Positions 58,476-64,000 of a stretch of 64,000 nt of DNA are shown here, piece by piece. The DNA comes from Hofstenia miamia (lineage: Eukaryota > Xenacoelomorpha > Acoela > Hofsteniidae). A program made the position numbers and the translations under genes. The notes under the pieces were generated by a model. The model was given only the letters and a program-made list of their open reading frames with translations, was not told the origin of the DNA and did no database searches. The stretch covers positions 421,264 to 485,263 of the forward strand of contig CABFPE010000035.1 in NCBI GenBank assembly GCA_900660155.1. Direction: 5' to 3'. The stretch's first letter is position 1; every line of letters starts with the position of its first letter.

Positions 58476-60140
58476 GTTTGGGGTACTTTTTGTAACCCGG
58501 CTATTCAGCAACAATCATTTGACTCTTGCATCTTTAAAGGTAACGTGAGCTACGCAATATTCAAAACTTAAACTGTATAAGTGGATAGCCTTGACTAGGA
58601 ACATATTCTAGAATGAGTGACATCACGGCCTTCTATATAGTAGACTTGGTAATTGACAAATATTATAACAAAATTGAAGCCTTTCACTATCCGATAAAAC
58701 GTTTATTCATAGAGATCTTTTCAATTGCTATTCCCAACATGGCATAGTTCACCACAAATTGCATCTACTAATGCTCCAAACTGAATAAAACTTTGGGGCA
58801 TTTTAGAAATATTGTAAACGGATATTCAACAATTATACTGCATTTTGAAAATGAAATAGCTTTTTGCTCTAGGAGAATAGAGTAAAATGCATACATGTAT
58901 TTCATATAAAAGGGGTTAATGACCCAAAGCTAGCCTGGTAGTCCTGTACTGCAAATATGGATTGGATGTGGCCTGGGCCGCGATGCGTTTCAACGCCTAA
59001 AATTCTGCTCAATAGTTAGATACGATTAAGATATTGAGGTAAGGATTAAAAACAGATTTACTGATAGCCATATAATTAACATATTTTACATTGCACTGTT
59101 CATGATCAGTGCACTTTGGCAAAGAGGTTATGAAATGTCTTCATACATTCCCTAAACTATAATAGATTAGCACACTCATTTGTACAATACATTATGCCAG
59201 AGAATTCTAAAAATAATTGAAAAATGTCATTGTATTCTTTGACACCATCTTAGAACTACTGGAACCATTATCATTATCAGAACCATAACAATTGAAAACA
59301 AGTGACACTCAGTCACACTTACAATGAAGACTCAACTATAGTTTTGGGATTTTACAGTGTTTTTATGATTTTTATTCTTAGATTACATTCTAATCTGTTG
59401 AAAGATTAATCTGACGTGCTTATTTCTTGTAAATTATCAAATTATCCAAGGCATGTCTATATTGAGATAAATTCTAGAAAATCCTGAAAATAATAACTTG
59501 ATACTCGCAGTTAATGGTTATGGTTGTCGCTGAGTAAAAAAAGAAATAACATAATTTTAAGTTTATGCTCATTTTGCTTATAATCTATATTCATTGTTGG
59601 TAAATCCCGAAGCAGAAATTGTATGGAACAACAACAAAATCAATACAAAACTTAATAGCCTGCAGCAGTTTGTTGAATACAAGCTGCAGAATAAACGGAT
59701 AATATAAATGGAAATTAATTAAAATATAGTTTTGGGAAACTTGAAAAATTTATGGCCCGCACTTCAGCCTGGAGCTCATTTATTTTTGGCCCGGCCCACA
59801 GTCCGCATAAATATTTTTTTCAGTCTCATCCAGTCCGTGGCCCATCGGGGTCGAGTAGGACTGCATTCTGCTCTTGACATCCTGGCCAGATTACAACCTT
59901 GGTCATGCCTACGTAAATTGTGTTAGACGCAATGAGTCGCTTATGATAGCGAAGATTGCCGGGCATGGTAATGGTCCGCCCTCAAAAGGTATTAGCAAAG
60001 TGGAATATCAACGATGATATTTCACCATGCCATATGAAGAAACTTTTTTGCGCAAAACACACATTTTTCTTATATTATTTAAGCCATAGCCTTGTTGCAA
60101 TATTCAATATCTGTGGGGTACAAAAAGTACCCCAAACTGT
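58476..60140. repeat. Inverted pair of GGGGTAC palindromes, possible nested element
   Basis: GTTTGGGGTACTTTTTGTAA at 58476 and its inverse ending at 60140 (GGGGTACAAAAAGTACCCC then AAACTG) bracket about 1.65 kb. The right copy is itself a perfect 7-bp-arm hairpin with a 5-nt loop. The interior (for example the frames at 59732 and 59956) has no transposase that I can identify. It may be another small DNA transposon nested in the hAT-like element. Confidence 0.5.
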
Positions 60141-60488
60141 CCATTCAGTAAAAATGTAAACAGGTTCTAACTATTAAGTGTTCCAATGCTCAGACTTTTT
60201 TTAAATTGCTCATTAAATCTGTTGGTCTTCTTCCACTTTAACGATTATAAATGACCCGCAGCTTCATCTAACCCTTCTAAGGGTGACCCTCAACCTGACC
60301 CAACTGCAAAATTTTTCGCTAGACCGGTTTCCCAGCCTGTTCAAGACAAGAAATGCGCGTGAGTTTTAAATTTCATTCGTATGAGTTTTCGTGGTGAACA
60401 TGGATCATTTATAGATCGACTCATGTAAATGTATGTGGATTGGATAAGGATAGAAAAATATTTGATCCACGGCAAACCTGTTAGTACG

Positions 60489-61639
60489 GGACCAGAAATA
60501 GATGTAAGGGACCTGGACGAGGTCCAAATCTCTTGGGACTAGCATAGGAAGGGGTTTGAAAAATTCAACACGGGACAGAACAGGACCAGACAGAACCGGG
60601 ATGAAAAATTTGTGGCTCTGCATATCTGTAATAATTAGTCGAATTGTTTTGCATCCATGGATTATAATTTTAATTTTTGAAAACAGAAAGAATAAAATAT
60701 CCAATCAAAAATTTAAATTTAGGCCAATAGATTATCATTGATGCCTCTTACTATTGAACAAATCTAAACAAAATATTACAAATATGTATAGCACCAGTAA
60801 GCATAATTCAATCATGCTTTTATGTGAGGTGGCGGCAAAGGAAATAAATTAACAGCACAGCGCGCCACGTTGTTATAAATTAGTATGAAATACAAATTAA
60901 CGCTACTAAATCTCATTAAAAATCATTGACTGCAATAATCGATAATTGAGCATCATGCAAAAGTGGATGATGAATATTTCAATCAGGATACACTAAAAAA
61001 TATTCATTAATTATATAACTAGTTTGGTAAAAAGTTTGTTTGATTCGTTACAAAAACAAATTTGTCGAAACTATGTCGGCAATACATATATAAATATCAC
61101 AATTAATTTGTTTGTGTGTGAGAGAGAGAAAGAGTCCAAAAAGGATACCCAATAGAAAATGGGTAAAAATTAGAGATCAACGAAAAATTTAACTACTTAA
61201 GTGTTGCTTGAAAAATGCTATTGTGAGAAGAAAATCAACATTCTATTTCTTTTAATAGACAAAAAACTAAACCTTGGATAAACTCTACATGCATTGAATT
61301 TATTACGAAAATGAGGGAATTTTGGCATAAAATCGAAATATAGAGTTTAATGGGAAGACTTTTACAAGTCATTAAAAAATTTGCCCTATAAATCTAAACT
61401 TCCGAAGGTACGAAATTCAACTGATTTCTCCTTCAGATATGTTACAAGTTGTGAAATTATAATATTAACAGTCTAAAAATAAATCCAGCGGACCTTCGTG
61501 CATACCAACTTAGTTTCAAAAAGACATGTGCATTTATTTCGGAGCCTCTTTATTACATTATTAATGCTTGCTTGAAACAATCTATTTTTCCTGAACACTT
61601 AAAAATCCCAATTAGTAAGATTTTTAAGGGTTATTAGCC
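60489..61639. other. No gene; GGGAC-rich patch at the start
   Basis: From 60489 to 60605 the word GGGAC and variants (GGACC, CGGGAC) recur about eight times, as in subterminal regions of hAT-like elements. The remainder is AT-rich with a short GAGA run near 61120. Confidence 0.35.
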
Positions 61640-62390
61640 AACCAAATTAAGGAGCACCTAAATAAATATAGTCTTTACTCTAACACTCAATATGGTCTTC
61701 GCAAAGGCATTTTTACTAACGATCCTTTGTTATGTTCTACTGAAAAATGGAGAAAAAGTGTTGATAATAACAAATATACAGCAATTGAATGTCTAGATCT
61801 TTCTAAAGCGCTTGATTCTATCGACCATGATATTTTACTAGCAAAACTTAAACAATTACAATTTTCTACTCAAAGCTTGGCTCTTTTATCTAACTATTTA
61901 AGTAATCGAAAACAATGAGTTACACTCAATGAAACTTATTCAAATTAGATTGAAATCAAAAGAGGTGTTCCACAGGGAACAATTTTAGGATCCTTGCTTT
62001 TTAACATATGTTAATGATTTACGTAATTACACTGATTGTCATGTTATTCAATACGCTGATGACACTATGTTATCTTATTCTAGGAAATCGATTGAAAATG
62101 CAATCAAAATAATTGAAGAAAATTGTACTCAAGTATCTCACTACTTTGCCGCACTAAAATTGCGTGTTAATCCTACCAAAACTCAATTTTGTCTTAAAAA
62201 ACTAAAAGCTAATTCAAAACATTGTTCTCAGCATAAGTTAAATTTTAATGACACCCAAATAGATCATGTGGACAATTTTAAATACTTGGGAATTACATTT
62301 GATTTGTTATTTACTTTTCAGAAGCAATTTAATATCATCATTAAAAGAATGACTATTTTAATTAAAGCAATATCTCTCAGCAGCTACTAG
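61640..62390 (+). pseudogene. CR1/Jockey-like LINE reverse transcriptase fragment
   Basis: The polymerase motifs follow in order: YSNTQYGLRKGIFTNDPLL; the first catalytic block IECLDLSKALDSIDHDILLA at about 61780; LLSNYLSNRKQ; a stop at 61917; RGVPQGTILGSLLFNIC at about 61960; then a shift to IQYADDTMLSYSRKSI at about 62045-62085 with both catalytic aspartates; and LRVNPTKTQFC and FKYLGITFD, the thumb-proximal motifs. It has at least one stop and two frame changes. It is truncated upstream of the fingers and ends shortly after the palm. Confidence 0.88.
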
Positions 62391-63025
62391 TCCATTAGAA
62401 TTTGTGATGGACCTGGAAAAAATTTAGATAGAAACATATTATACATCATTGGAAAGCTTATTTCATTGGCTATTCAATTGTAAATTTTTCATTTTTTTCT
62501 TTTGGGGAAAAAAAGTTATGACGTCATACGTATCAGGGGGTAAAATCCCATTTTTTTACACAATTTAGTATGAAAAATGACTTACATATGTCTCTTTGGT
62601 TTCTCAGCATTGGTCTAATAGGTGGTGAAAAGACTTAAAATTATCTGAGTTGTATTTAAATATACAGTAACTGGATTTTTCTGTGAAAATGCTGATTGAG
62701 TCAAGTTAGACAGCATACTTTAAACTAAGAAAATCAATTTAGTTAGGAACGTTTCTTTAAGTTAACATTAGAAATGACATATAGTCCGTAAGAATATTAA
62801 GCTTTGACATATTTTCAAGGTATGAAATTTTATTTGATATTTATTAGATAATTAAAGGACTGAAGTATTATCTAAAATAGATTTTATTGAAGCTAATACA
62901 GTGTTTGACGAGTTTCGATTTGTTGTTTTCATTCGATCACAAGTTAGTTTTCTTCTGTTGTAGATACAAAAAGAAAATAGAATGTATTGATGGAGTAAAA
63001 GTCTTGAAAGTAAAGAATAGTTAAA
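62391..63025. other. Leader of the right-edge gene, otherwise empty
   Basis: AT-rich sequence. The last ~100 bp before the start codon are A-rich with no clear promoter element. Confidence 0.35.
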
Positions 63026-64000
63026 ATGAATGAAATAAAGTTATGTGTTAGCTGTAGAAAAGGTGTTCAAAGTAAGGATCCGCTTTGTCAAGTTGGAGCG
63101 TATTTTCATGAAAGAGAGAATGCCAAGCATCCTTTAGACACTTTAATTGAACAAGCTCAGAAATTAAACGATGAAACACTTATGAATACTCTCCTTGAAA
63201 ACAAAACGAAAGGACTAAGTACTTATATTCACACTTCATGCAGAACATTTTTGACCAACAACGCCCGTAAAGTTAAACGCCAATCTTCTAGTGATCTACA
63301 ACAACCCAAATGTAAAAGACAATCTATCAGAAAGTCTCATGAGTTATTTGATTTCAAGAAGCAATGTTTTTATTGTGGAAACTACTGTGTATTTGATGAA
63401 AAACATCCTAATAGAAATGATGTATTTGAAGTAAGAACGAAATCTTCAGCCATTTTCCATTCAACTCTCGAGCTCTGCAAACAAAGGGATGATGAGATTT
63501 CAAAGTCCGTAGCCGTACGTCTTCATGGTGTACATGATTTAGTTGCAGCTGAAGCTCGATACCACAAGACATGCAGATCAAATTTTGAAAATCCTCTGCC
63601 AAAGAATCCAGGACAAGGACGTCCTACAGCATCAAAAAAAGTTGGCTTTCTTCAATACAGCATGTGAAAAGTATCTTGAAAATGACATGGAATTATATAC
63701 TGTTGCAGAATTTCATTCCAAGATGCAAGAACTTGGAGATGAAGTTTACTCAACAAAAATGACAACAATAAAACTGAAAGAAAAGTACGGAGATTGTATG
63801 AGAATGGTCAGAAGAAATGGATGGTTTTGAAGTTGTTTTATGTCCAAGTGACGCAGACACAACAATTGTCAAATTTGCTGTTGAATCAAATTCTCCTGTT
63901 AACGTTTATTCCGATGACACTGATGTTCTTTGCTTATTACTCCATCATTCCAGAGGCTTAAAATCTGACATCTACGTAACCAACATGTCAAGAGCAAAAA
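63026..64000 (+). pseudogene. Cys/His-rich protein with XPG/FEN-like nuclease segment, frame-broken, runs off window
   Basis: The first frame (from ATG 63026) starts with C-x2-C (CVSCRKG), has TSCRTF near residue 72, then CFYCGNYC, and then AAEARYHKTCRSNFEN, a multi-cysteine zinc-binding module. At about 63630, in a run of seven A, the frame shifts to FFNTACEKYLENDMELYTVA and MRMVRRNGW. At about 63830 a second change leads to FEVVLCPSDADTTIVKFAVE and VNVYSDDTDVLCLLLHHS. The DADTTIV and SDDTDVLCLL pair resembles the acidic motifs of XPG-I/FEN nucleases. From memory, this two-part protein is a dispersed invertebrate family, probably mobile; Academ-type transposons also join a cysteine finger to an XPG nuclease. 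The link to Academ is inference. Part of the middle seems deleted. Confidence 0.6.

Larger units (their letters stand above)
56993..60480. mobile_element. hAT-like element, 3.49 kb, carrying nested elements
   Basis: The left end CAGGGTTGCCGTGGATC (56993) is mirrored by the right end, whose reverse complement starts CAGGTTTGCCGTGGATC (60480). The flanks TTAGTACA (56985-56992) and TTAGTACG (60481-60488) agree at 7 of 8 bases, an 8-bp target duplication as made by hAT transposases. Both subterminal regions carry GGATAT/GGATC words. No hAT transposase is legible inside. The interior holds an internally deleted pogo-like element (57529-58171) and a GGGGTAC palindrome pair, so the present length reflects later insertions. 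Confidence 0.8.

Noticed and set aside
59732..60159. Two small + strand frames inside the hAT-like element
   Set aside because: No similarity to hAT or pogo transposases that I can see; one is GC-rich low-complexity sequence and the other spans the GGGGTAC palindrome.

Overview
The window looks like AT-rich nuclear DNA from an invertebrate animal. Reasons are the roughly 70% A+T composition by eye, many (TA)n runs, dense decayed transposons and LINEs, and two animal-type genes. I cannot name the phylum. The transposon families present (P/THAP9-like, mariner, hAT-like, pogo-like with a zinc-finger tail, CR1/Jockey-like and L1/Tx1-like LINEs) fit an arthropod, but a cnidarian or another invertebrate is not excluded.

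Only two genes read as intact. The first is a single-exon cytosolic M20 dipeptidase (CNDP2-like, 28853-30271, + strand) with all its metal ligands. The second is a single-exon major facilitator transporter of the SLC18B1 type (44960-46219, - strand). A third candidate (8646-9896, - strand) is a set of hydrophobic exon-like blocks that may encode a multi-pass receptor. The right edge (63026-64000, + strand) holds a frameshifted cysteine-rich protein joined to an XPG/FEN-like nuclease segment and runs off the window.

The rest is largely a layered transposon landscape. 956-4581 is a P-element-like transposon with ~60-bp terminal inverted repeats, a 10-bp flanking repeat and a broken THAP9-like transposase. 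One repeat family occurs three times (11500-13800, 25160-26262 reversed, 52816-54864). Two of those copies carry the same ~0.55-kb insert at the identical site; the third lacks it. 19913-24368 is a 4.46-kb element with an imperfect 8-bp target duplication, and nested in it is a fold-back element with ~310-bp inverted repeats around a hAT transposase relic. 43208-44504 is a full-length mariner with decayed transposase, inserted in a (TA)n tract. 56993-60480 is a 3.49-kb hAT-like element with an 8-bp duplication that carries an internally deleted pogo-like element and palindromic GGGGTAC repeats. Smaller inverted-repeat elements lie at 15343-16124 and 27743-28156.

LINE relics from at least two clades are scattered at 16740, 35324-37085, 37307-37990, 39560-41451, 50940-51770, 56100 and 61640-62390. 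A different reverse-transcriptase-associated relic lies at 49475-50150. No operon-like or pathway clustering is visible: the two intact genes stand alone and are probably unrelated in function. There is one 260-bp assembly gap (3573-3832) and there are three single N positions, two of them in or beside TA repeats.
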